In this document: positions 16,393 through 24,045 of the stretch, one piece after another
Layout of the letters: each line of letters opens with the position of its first letter
Numbering within the stretch: position 1 is the stretch's first letter
NCBI GenBank assembly: GCA_001779205.1
Contig: MFJM01000023.1
Location: 38,865-79,911 of the forward strand
Reading direction: 5' to 3'
DNA length: 41,047 nt
DNA from: Candidatus Gottesmanbacteria bacterium RIFCSPHIGHO2_02_FULL_39_14
GTDB taxonomy: Bacteria > Patescibacteriota > Microgenomatia > 2-02-FULL-39-11
The notes under the pieces: generated by a model
What the model was told of the DNA's origin: nothing
Databases searched by the model: none
Seen by the model: only the letters and a program-made list of their open reading frames with translations
Translations under genes and position numbers: made by a program

Positions 16393-18453
16393 AACAGCTT
16401 CCCCTTTTTGGATTTCAATACGGAAACTACCTTCCACTAATAAATCTTCGACCAGATTTTTAGTTTTTTCCAGATTTAAGGGTGCAAATTTATTGGGTCC
16501 GTCATGGAAATCAACGGCGATATATTGAGCATTCTTTATTTCCGGCAGGAGGTAAATTTCCTTCCTTTGGGATAAATGCGGAAAAAGACTGTTTTGGGTG
16601 GCGACAGCGGGATTTTCCGGGACGAATCCGACGAGACTGTCGGCATTTTTCATCCATTCTTCCTTCCGGTAGAGTGAGTGCTTGAAAACCGAATGGATCG
16701 GAGCAGTGAAAATAATATCCTGAAAAATGGTTGCGGAAATAAGCAGAAGGGAGGCGAAAGTTATAATTTTTAATCTTTTTCGGGGATATAATTTTATTAA
16801 TCTGACTACGGCAAAAAGAGAAGCTACCGGAAAGAGAATCGCAATCGGAGCCGCGTGATGATTGACATTTTGCCAGACGGTGAACTGCGGACCGGAGTAT
16901 AAAAAACGCATCAGAAACTGCTCAATTGAGGGAATTAGAACAGACAAGGGAGAGAGCAAGGGCAGATAGGCAAAAGAAGAAAGTGAAGACATTAATGTCC
17001 GGATTTTTTCCCGGGGCGAAAAAACGGATTTAACCATAAACATCGGATCTTTGATAAGCAAAGCTATAAATTCAGCCGGGGTTTTGGCATTACCTGATAA
17101 ATGAGCATGCTGGTAAATCCCCTTTTCGGAAATAGCCGGCATAAAGAATTCAGTCAAAAAAAAGAAAAATGCTACGCAAACAACTAAGAGAATTATGGCC
17201 GGTTTTTTTCTTTTATAAAAAAAATAAAGCGGGAATGAAAGGGCGGCGGCTAAGAGGCTGAATTCTTCTTTGGTAATCAAAAGGCCTATTATGGATAACA
17301 ATAACAGCTTATTTTTTTCTTTTTTTGCGGCAGCATAGAAAAAAAGAGCCAAAAATAAAGGTATAATTGTTGCTTCATGAAATTCATTTAAGATACTCCA
17401 TTGAGTGCCGAGGAAAAACAAATAGGAGAAAACCAGTGAAAAAGAAAAAAAACTGTGTCTGATTTCAGCTTTGGCCAATAAGTAAAGAGGATAAGCTGAT
17501 GCTACAACCAAAAAGGCTTGAGAAATTAGAAGCATATCAGGATGTGACCAAATCCTGTAGAAAAGAGCATAAACTAGAAGGATGGGAGAGAAATGATTGG
17601 CCAGAAAGTTCACGAAGTTGAGGGTGCTGAAGGGATATTCCAGCCGGCTTAATTTCCAGATTATCTGGTCAAAATAGCCCAGATCCCAGCCGAAGGTCAG
17701 GAAATGATGGTGAGAGGAAACGGCAATAAAAGCGTAAATAATAAAGATTATAAATAGAAATACTGAAAGAAAAATCAGATCCCAGCTCAGACTGTGATGC
17801 TTAAAAAGAGTAGTTACGGCAGCCACACTATCCGCGACGGTCAATTTCTTACCGGCCAAATGATTCCTGCCCTGATAAGATATCGGAACTTCGACTATGG
17901 GGATTTTAGCTTTGACAAGTTTAACGGTAATTTCCGGCTCAAAGTCAAAACGGGAAGATTTAATCTCCATTTTTTTAACGAAAACGGACGGCAGAAGTTT
18001 ATAACCGCATTCCATGTCTGAAAGTTTTGTTCGGTATAAAAAATTGGTTATAAAAGTCAGCAGTTTATTACCCAGTCGGTAAAAAAAGGGCATTTTTACC
18101 TTGGTTTTCGAGAAGCGGTTGCCGTAAACGGCGTTTTTTCCGTTAGCTTTTTTTAATAGGGCGGGAATATCATCCGGATTATATTCTAGATCGGCATCCT
18201 GAATCAGAAGATAATCGCCGGTTGAATTTTTGATGCCTTGGGTTACAGCATAACCTTTGCCTTTATTTTTCCGGTAAGAAATAAGTTTAAGACCGGGAAA
18301 TTTTTTTATTATGCTGAGCGATTTATCAGTGGAACCGTCATTAACGACAATAATTTCTTTTTTCCAGGAAATATTAAGATGCAGCAGTTTCTCTAAAACA
18401 AAAGATATGGTTTTTTCTTCATTAAAGACGGGGATAATAATTGAAAGTTTCAT
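16372..18453 (-). CDS. Fusion of a DPM-type GT2 glycosyltransferase with a DUF2079 membrane domain
   Basis: This 693-residue protein joins two modules. Residues 1-220 form a complete polyprenyl-phosphate mannosyl/glucosyltransferase-like GT2: IIIPVFNEEKT (5-15), VVNDGSTDKS (36-45), DADLEYNPDD (86-95), ECGYKL (148-153) and FEPEITVKL (171-179). A membrane segment (~224-245) leads into a polytopic region (~246-640) matching DUF2079, with FLTFGWDLGYFDQIIW (251-266), HFSPILLVYALFYRIWSHPD (287-306) and an extracytoplasmic tail. DUF2079 is, to my knowledge, grouped with GT-C-like proteins. One chain could thus make a lipid-P-sugar and use it across the membrane. Overlaps the upstream GT4 by 4 bases. 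Confidence 0.9.
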   Translation of the reverse strand: MKLSIIIPVFNEEKTISFVLEKLLHLNISWKKEIIVVNDGSTDKSLSIIKKFPGLKLISYRKNKGKGYAVTQGIKNSTGDYLLIQDADLEYNPDDIPALLKKANGKNAVYGNRFSKTKVKMPFFYRLGNKLLTFITNFLYRTKLSDMECGYKLLPSVFVKKMEIKSSRFDFEPEITVKLVKAKIPIVEVPISYQGRNHLAGKKLTVADSVAAVTTLFKHHSLSWDLIFLSVFLFIIFIIYAFIAVSSHHHFLTFGWDLGYFDQIIWKLSRLEYPFSTLNFVNFLANHFSPILLVYALFYRIWSHPDMLLISQAFLVVASAYPLYLLAKAEIRHSFFSFSLVFSYLFFLGTQWSILNEFHEATIIPLFLALFFYAAAKKEKNKLLLLSIIGLLITKEEFSLLAAALSFPLYFFYKRKKPAIILLVVCVAFFFFLTEFFMPAISEKGIYQHAHLSGNAKTPAEFIALLIKDPMFMVKSVFSPREKIRTLMSSLSSFAYLPLLSPLSVLIPSIEQFLMRFLYSGPQFTVWQNVNHHAAPIAILFPVASLFAVVRLIKLYPRKRLKIITFASLLLISATIFQDIIFTAPIHSVFKHSLYRKEEWMKNADSLVGFVPENPAVATQNSLFPHLSQRKEIYLLPEIKNAQYIAVDFHDGPNKFAPLNLEKTKNLVEDLLVEGSFRIEIQKGEAVLLKRVN

Positions 18454-19526
18454 TTTTTCAGAAGATTGCCCATGTTTTTTTCATAAAGAGGAATAATTTT
18501 ATGCCAGGAAAATTTTTCTGCCTGACGTCTGGGAAAATTTCCGAAATTTATATTTAACGCCTGATCAAGTGATTTGGCATAAGCGGTAATACTGTTTTGA
18601 CGGAAATAAAGTCCAGCTTTCCCTATTATTTCCCGACGGTAGCCCGCGGGGGCTACTACCGGCAAATTGCAAGCTAAAGTTTCCAGATAGACATTGCCGA
18701 AAGCTTCATTTTCTACTGAGGCAAGACTGAATAATTTGCCCACCCGATAATAATGAGGGATATCTGTTAGGGAAACCGGTATTATTTTGAACCTGGAGTT
18801 GCCCAGAAGGGTATTGCCAAGACTAGAAAGTTTTTTGAATAAGGGACCGCTTCCTAAGATCAAAAGAGAGGCTTTTTTCTTCATTGCGGTCACCGCCTTG
18901 ATAGTCAGTTCCAGACGCTTGTTAGGGGTTAAAGCGGCGGCAGCAATAATAACAGGAGGCGGAAGATAAATTCTGGCAGGAGATATCCGGGGATTAAACA
19001 TTTCCAAATCAACACCGTTAGGGATAGTAACAATTCTAACTTCGGGTTCTCTTTTTTTTGCCCACTCCTCTCCCCTTTTCGTCAAGGCAATAAACAGATC
19101 CGGCTTTAACAGTAAATTCCAGGCATCATCCCGACCGATACCGGCTCTGCCGATAATCACCAATTTACATTTCTTGATAAAAGAAATTATTTTGCAGATT
19201 AAAGTCTGCCAGCCTCCGTTGACGGGAATAAGAATATCGAACCTCGATTTCAATAAAAACGGAATTGCGAAAATAGTAAAAAAGAGAATCTGCAGGCTCC
19301 AATCGTCAAGATAGAATTTGCGCAATAATCCTGTAGAAGAATCGGGCAGTTTAGAAAAAAGAACCGGCAGAGAAATTATTTGATATTTTCCAGAATTCTT
19401 ATTATTACCACCCTGGATAAGAGTAATTTGATGATGATAGCCTAATCTTTTACACAACTCTTCCGTGGACCGCTCAGCTCCTCTCTGAATGAGTCCCTGA
19501 TATATATTCAGAAAAATTATTCTCAT
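18450..19526 (-). CDS. GT4-family glycosyltransferase
   Basis: This 358-residue GT-B enzyme has RGAERSTEEL (15-24) in the acceptor domain, IPNGVD (168-173), AAALTPNKRLE (196-206) and the donor motif ASVENEAFGNVYLE (269-282), a variant of the EGFG block retaining both glutamates. The start follows the upstream GT2 by 3 bases. A TATAAG lies 7 bases before its ATG, another potential leaderless -10, but no -35 is evident. Cytoplasmic, presumably on a lipid-linked acceptor; donor unknown. Confidence 0.92.
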   Translation of the reverse strand: MRIIFLNIYQGLIQRGAERSTEELCKRLGYHHQITLIQGGNNKNSGKYQIISLPVLFSKLPDSSTGLLRKFYLDDWSLQILFFTIFAIPFLLKSRFDILIPVNGGWQTLICKIISFIKKCKLVIIGRAGIGRDDAWNLLLKPDLFIALTKRGEEWAKKREPEVRIVTIPNGVDLEMFNPRISPARIYLPPPVIIAAAALTPNKRLELTIKAVTAMKKKASLLILGSGPLFKKLSSLGNTLLGNSRFKIIPVSLTDIPHYYRVGKLFSLASVENEAFGNVYLETLACNLPVVAPAGYRREIIGKAGLYFRQNSITAYAKSLDQALNINFGNFPRRQAEKFSWHKIIPLYEKNMGNLLKK

Positions 19527-19529
19527 TAT

Positions 19530-20339
19530 TTAACTTATAAATTTTCTTTTAATTTTTTTAATAGGAGTAATTAAAAAGGCTAAAAGATAATAAATGAAGG
19601 TTCTGTTCGACTTGACATCAGGAATAATTGACGGTCGGCTTTTGAAAAATATCTCAGGAATTTCGCGGTTAGGAATTAGACTGCCAAGTTCAATTTTATA
19701 CTTTTGGCGGTTGAGCACATCGAATAAAAATCTTCCTTTGGCTGATCTTTGAAGATACATGGCATGAAATATTCTTTCTTCAATAAAGGCAAAGCGGTCT
19801 TTAACATTTTCTTTTATCGACCGGCCGTTTTGAGCAAAATATTCAGCCGGATATTCGCCTTTTACCTGCAATTTTGGAAAATGATTCTTATTAATTAGCC
19901 TCAATACATAATGACCGATTCTACCAAACTGATGGTAAATACCGACTGACTCGTCCTGGCAATGATAAATATCTCCAAGAAGGTCGTAGCGGTGAATTAT
20001 TATTCCGTCTAAATCCGGGCGGCTACGGATGACAGAGATTACTTTTTCAGCGGTTTTTGTAGGATAGACCTCATCCGCATCAACAATCCACAGCCATCCT
20101 TTTTTGATCATTTCAGCCTGTTCCTGGCGATAGGCAGTGAGAAGTTCCGGAGTGGCCTGTTTTTTCGGCCGGAAAATAATTTTGGGACTTTTAAAGATTT
20201 TGATGATTTCTATGGTTTTATCGGTCGACCCCGTGTCAAAAATAATAAATCTATCTACATAAGACAAAATCGAGGAAATTGAATACCAAACAAAGCGGTC
20301 TTCATTTTTAACAATCATGCAGGCGGTTATTTCATCCAT
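19530..20339 (-). CDS. GT2 family glycosyltransferase
   Basis: This 269-residue GT-A protein has MIVKNEDRF (8-16), FDTGSTDKT (34-42) and LWIVDADEVY (83-92) with the metal-binding acidic motif. After residue ~100 it lacks the long membrane segments of DPM-type enzymes, apart from a short hydrophobic stretch near 247-260. The KNED/DTGSTD form is common in glycan-cluster GT2s of unknown donor. It follows the flippase gene with an 8-base overlap, so it is the second gene of the long minus-strand unit. Confidence 0.91.
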   Translation of the reverse strand: MDEITACMIVKNEDRFVWYSISSILSYVDRFIIFDTGSTDKTIEIIKIFKSPKIIFRPKKQATPELLTAYRQEQAEMIKKGWLWIVDADEVYPTKTAEKVISVIRSRPDLDGIIIHRYDLLGDIYHCQDESVGIYHQFGRIGHYVLRLINKNHFPKLQVKGEYPAEYFAQNGRSIKENVKDRFAFIEERIFHAMYLQRSAKGRFLFDVLNRQKYKIELGSLIPNREIPEIFFKSRPSIIPDVKSNRTFIYYLLAFLITPIKKIKRKFIS

Positions 20340-21612
20340 GTTTCAGATAATAAAATGTAAATAATGAAGAACTTATCACAGTAAATCCGTAGGCAAGAGT
20401 TAAGGTAAAGACAGGCCCTAAACGTCCGTAGTGAGGAATGAAATAAAGATTGCCGAAAAAGATAATCAGAAGTGATACTATCGTGTTAAAAGCAGATATC
20501 TGCGGTTTTTTGGCAACATAGAGAAGGAAATTGACACTGGGAATTGTGGAAACAAAAAGGGCCGCGGGCAAAAGAAGAGCGCGAAAGACCGGGATTGATT
20601 GATAATAGTTATCTCCGAGAATGAAAGGAACAAAAACGGGAGCGACAATATACATAAAAACCATAGTTAACAGAATTAGAAAAACTCCCAGAATAACTTT
20701 TTTGAGGTAGGGGATGGATTTTCCGATGGTGGGAAAAGACGAAAGACGCGGAGCTATAACCATGCTGAAACTGCCAGAGAGGAGAATATAAGTAAAAATT
20801 ATTTTATAGGCAGCAGAATATATGCCGGCTTCGTATGTTGATGATAAAGGAATTAGCATCAGAGCATCAAATCTGGAGGAAACAGCAGAAAAAACCCTGG
20901 CAAAGGCGATAAATGTTGAATATGACAGGAGTTTTTTCAATAAGGATAAACTGAATTTATCGCCAATAATTGAGAGACGTAGAAAATTTAGTCCCAATAA
21001 AATAGCAGCCAAGGGAGCAACAACAAATGAAGCTGTTACCAATTCCAGAGAAAAGCGGCCGGAATAAAACAAAAGAAGAACAAGAAGAAGTTTTACCAGG
21101 GTAGAAGAACTGCTAACAAGAACAACAGGCAAAAATCTTTTTTGGGCCGATAATGCTGCGGAGATAAAAGCGGCTATAACTGTTGTCAAAACGCCTATTC
21201 CGGCAAGAACATACAGAGATGAGAATGAAGCGGATTGGAGCAAAATTTCGGATAGGAACGGAGATAAGATAATGATAAAAATAACCATTGCCAAGGAAAT
21301 ATATAACTGGAACTTAAAGGTGTTATTTATGAAAAAATCAGCATGGGCTTCTCCTTCTTTTCTTTTAATTTCCGGATAAAAGCGGGATAAGGAAGTAGTT
21401 ATTCCCAGATCCAGGACATCGCCTGCCAATAAAATAAAAGCCGTGATTGATGAAAAGACGCCCAAATTGTCCGGTGAAAATGCACGGGCCAGAAAAATGG
21501 TGTATAGAAATGCTAAAAAAGAGGTAAAAATATTTCCGGAAAAGATCAGATACGTATCTTTAGCAGTGTCAGAGGTTAAGGAATGGGTTAAAAGTCTTAG
21601 AAATTTTCGCAT
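20332..21612 (-). CDS. Wzx-type oligosaccharide flippase (MOP superfamily), copy 1
   Basis: This 426-residue protein with about 12-14 hydrophobic segments has the polysaccharide_synt layout: an N-terminal SGNIFTSFLAFLYTIFLARA (25-44), FSPDNLGVFSS, DLGITTSLSRFYPE, and near the C-terminus NLYFIPHYGRLGP before the last helices. It is expected to move lipid-linked oligosaccharide from the cytoplasmic to the outer leaflet. It is the first gene of region A, with a TATAAT box 7 bases before its ATG. A paralogue lies at 27708-28991 with matching blocks at both ends, so the locus has two flippases. Confidence 0.93.
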   Translation of the reverse strand: MRKFLRLLTHSLTSDTAKDTYLIFSGNIFTSFLAFLYTIFLARAFSPDNLGVFSSITAFILLAGDVLDLGITTSLSRFYPEIKRKEGEAHADFFINNTFKFQLYISLAMVIFIIILSPFLSEILLQSASFSSLYVLAGIGVLTTVIAAFISAALSAQKRFLPVVLVSSSSTLVKLLLVLLLFYSGRFSLELVTASFVVAPLAAILLGLNFLRLSIIGDKFSLSLLKKLLSYSTFIAFARVFSAVSSRFDALMLIPLSSTYEAGIYSAAYKIIFTYILLSGSFSMVIAPRLSSFPTIGKSIPYLKKVILGVFLILLTMVFMYIVAPVFVPFILGDNYYQSIPVFRALLLPAALFVSTIPSVNFLLYVAKKPQISAFNTIVSLLIIFFGNLYFIPHYGRLGPVFTLTLAYGFTVISSSLFTFYYLKHG

Positions 21613-21619
21613 TTATCTG

Positions 21620-21647
21620 ATTATAGCCTTAAAATACGAAAATCCAA
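21620..21647 (-). promoter_or_regulatory. Leaderless promoter for the region A operon
   Basis: On the minus strand a perfect TATAAT (21625-21620) stands exactly 7 bases before the ATG at 21612. A partial -35, TTGGAT (21647-21642), is 16 bases further upstream. Transcription from this box would start at about the start codon, so the flippase message would have little or no 5' leader. The box sits in a 66-base divergent gap, the only natural place for the promoter of the ~20-gene minus-strand unit. Confidence 0.6.
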
Positions 21648-21660
21648 AACTTTAAAAACG

Positions 21661-21669
21661 TGTTAAAAT
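21661..21669 (+). promoter_or_regulatory. Extended -10 promoter for the plus-strand island
   Basis: TGTTAAAAT (21661-21669) is an extended -10 (TGnTAAAAT), placed 9 bases before the ATG at 21679, which predicts a leader of only about two or three bases. The upstream DNA is A-rich with no clear -35, as is tolerated with extended -10 boxes. No Shine-Dalgarno sequence fits before the ATG. It is divergent from the flippase promoter; the two -10 boxes are 38 bases apart. Confidence 0.5.
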
Positions 21670-21678
21670 TGCCACAAT

Positions 21679-23298
21679 ATGCCGTCAATACTTTACTATA
21701 TCAGCTTTTTATTCCCGATCCTTTATAAGTATTCCTATGTTATTACCAATCAATATACCCAAATCCCTATCATACTTTCCTATATGAATCGGGAATATTT
21801 GCTAAACGACTGGTATGTGAATTTAGGCAGAGATTTCGGTCCGAGAACAATATTTGCCGTTTATTCGGCATTTTGGGGGAAACTAATAGGCTTGCCGATT
21901 ACTTATTTTGTCCATTATCTTTTAACCGGCGGTATTTTTATATTAGCTACCTACCGGATGGCACTTTTATTATTCAAAAACCGGAAAGCAGCAATTCTCA
22001 CGGCCATAACGATATTATTTGGAGCAACTTATTCAATTGGAGGAAATTTACTTATTACTTCAGATTTTACCGTGACTCAACTGTCTCTATCAATAAGTTT
22101 GTTGGCAATAGTTCTGATACTTGAGGAAAGATATTTTTTGTCATCAATATTATTTGCTGTTTCTTCATACTTTCACCCGCAAATCGGACCTGAATCAGCT
22201 CTTCTTGCCTATTTCTCTACTGCTTTAACATTTATTTTGACTGATCGAAAAATTTTAAACAAAAAAATGGCAGTCTTAATTAAGAAAGCAATCTTACCCT
22301 ATTTAATTTTTGTTATGCCTTTATTAATTTTCTATTTGAAAAGCAGCCAGGCGGAAATTTCAACCTCTCTTAAAATCAATATAATAGCTTTTGTAAGAAC
22401 TCCGCATCACTTTCTGCCTGCCTATTTTCCTTTAAGCCATTATTTAGCTTTTTTTATTGTCTTAATTTGCGGTTTTATAATATTAAGGAAATTGAGGGAA
22501 AATAAAAATTCAGAATTGTATCTGTTCATTTCTTTTTTTACTTTATTTACTTTTTTTATTACCGTCATCTCACTGACTGCACTTTACAGTAAAACATTTT
22601 ATCCTTTGGTAATATTGCAGCCGTTTCGACTGACAGTCTATATCTATTGGTTTATGGCCTTAACAGTAATTGGCGCAATATTTCTGGCAATTTTGAAAAA
22701 TAAAATTCAGCCCGTTTTTTCTTTTGTACCCCTGTTTCTGTCGGATTATTCACGCTTAATTCAATTTAACAAAGTAAACACGGCAGCAATAATATTAGGT
22801 TTAATTATCGTCTTTTATTTTAAGAAAATTCCTTTCAAAGCATTAACGGTCTTAATTTTGATTTTCTTTTCACTTTTCCATTTCCACGAAAAATTCAATT
22901 ACGGTTCGTATTATCAGCATCCGGTTCCGGAGGTGGAATTAGCTCAATGGGCTAAGAATAATACAACAAAAAACGATATTTTTTTAATCCCTCCGGAATT
23001 TGAAAAATTCCGATTGATTTCAGAAAGGCCGGTTGTAGCTGACTGGAAAAGCTTTCCCTTTCAGGAAAAAGGATATTATGAATGGTATTTAAGAATGTGT
23101 GACTTAGGAAATCAAAGCGTATGCGACAGTAAAAACTTAAGTCAGGATAAAGTTACTAGCGGTTTTCGGACACATACTCTTCAATCTTTGGTAGATCTTG
23201 GAAGAAAATATCAGGCAAAATATGCAGTTTCTGAGGTTGATTATCCGGAGCTTAAGAAATTATATAGCAATTTTTACCAAGTTTATATGCTTCCATGA
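21679..23298 (+). CDS. GT-C-like polytopic membrane protein, intact copy (DUF6798-like?)
   Basis: This 539-residue protein has about ten membrane segments (residues ~1-400) and a soluble C-terminal domain (~410-539) that should be extracytoplasmic. Conserved blocks shared with the broken copy at 24046 are LLNDWYVN (41-48), FGPRTIFA (53-60), SSYFHPQIG (162-170), RTPHHFLP (240-247), PPEFEKFRLISERPVV (438-453) and KSFPF (457-461). The layout resembles GT-C enzymes: an acidic residue in loop 1, then a C-terminal periplasmic domain. The C-terminal block reminds me of DUF6798; that assignment is uncertain. Its stop overlaps the methyltransferase start by 4 bases. Function is unknown beyond probable lipid-linked sugar transfer. 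Confidence 0.9.
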   Translation: MPSILYYISFLFPILYKYSYVITNQYTQIPIILSYMNREYLLNDWYVNLGRDFGPRTIFAVYSAFWGKLIGLPITYFVHYLLTGGIFILATYRMALLLFKNRKAAILTAITILFGATYSIGGNLLITSDFTVTQLSLSISLLAIVLILEERYFLSSILFAVSSYFHPQIGPESALLAYFSTALTFILTDRKILNKKMAVLIKKAILPYLIFVMPLLIFYLKSSQAEISTSLKINIIAFVRTPHHFLPAYFPLSHYLAFFIVLICGFIILRKLRENKNSELYLFISFFTLFTFFITVISLTALYSKTFYPLVILQPFRLTVYIYWFMALTVIGAIFLAILKNKIQPVFSFVPLFLSDYSRLIQFNKVNTAAIILGLIIVFYFKKIPFKALTVLILIFFSLFHFHEKFNYGSYYQHPVPEVELAQWAKNNTTKNDIFLIPPEFEKFRLISERPVVADWKSFPFQEKGYYEWYLRMCDLGNQSVCDSKNLSQDKVTSGFRTHTLQSLVDLGRKYQAKYAVSEVDYPELKKLYSNFYQVYMLP

Positions 23299-24041
23299 AA
23301 AAAATCGGGTTTAAAGAATCTAGACTATCTTTAAATAATTATTTTTTATGGAGAAAAGAAAGGGCAATACCTGCAGTTGAAAAAGTTAACGAAATTTTAA
23401 GTTTAAAAAACAGACAAATATTAGAAATCGGTTGCGGTTATGGAGCTCTATGTGAAGTATTAAATGAATTTGGAGCAAAGGTTAATGCAGTTGAGATTGA
23501 CAAAGAAAAAGTTAAATTTGCCATTAATAGATTTGAAAAAAATAAAAATATTCAAATTAAACTGGTAAAAGATGAAAAGTTACCTTATAAAAATAATTCT
23601 TTTGACTGTGTATTTCTGTTTGATGTCATTGAACACATAAGCAATCCAAATAAAACAATTAATGAATGTTTCAGAGTTTTAAAAAATAAAGGAATTTTAT
23701 ATGCGGAATTTACACCATATTATTCCGTAACAGGACATCATCTTTATGATTTTGCCAAATGGCCGATTCATATTTTCCCTAAATCTTTTATTAAAAATTT
23801 TGTATATTCAAAAAAAATCAGGGGTTTTTTAACTCATGAATATTTTTGGGATCTTTTTGAGTCTTTAAATAAGCTCAAAATTTCCCAATTTCAAAAAATG
23901 GTTTATAAATTTAAATGCCTTGATGAGCGGTACATAATAAAATACCCGGAATTATTGGAATTTAATATCCCCTTCTTAAGATATTTAGGCCCTTTTAAAG
24001 ACTATGCAACAATGAGTTTTGAAGGAATATATCAGAAATAA
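23295..24041 (+). CDS. Class I SAM-dependent methyltransferase (AT-rich)
   Basis: This 248-residue methyltransferase has motif I ILEIGCGYGALCE (42-54), AVEIDKE (65-71), and DEKLPYKNNSFDCVFLFD (93-110) followed by VIEHI. It is coupled to the preceding membrane protein by an ATGA overlap and sits between the two copies of that protein. Three sampled 60-base stretches in it contain 46 G/C of 180 (26%), against 67 of 180 (37%) in three stretches of regions A and C, suggesting recent acquisition or a different history. It probably methylates a sugar or glycan; substrate unknown. Confidence 0.92.
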   Translation: MKKIGFKESRLSLNNYFLWRKERAIPAVEKVNEILSLKNRQILEIGCGYGALCEVLNEFGAKVNAVEIDKEKVKFAINRFEKNKNIQIKLVKDEKLPYKNNSFDCVFLFDVIEHISNPNKTINECFRVLKNKGILYAEFTPYYSVTGHHLYDFAKWPIHIFPKSFIKNFVYSKKIRGFLTHEYFWDLFESLNKLKISQFQKMVYKFKCLDERYIIKYPELLEFNIPFLRYLGPFKDYATMSFEGIYQK

Positions 24042-24045
24042 AAAT

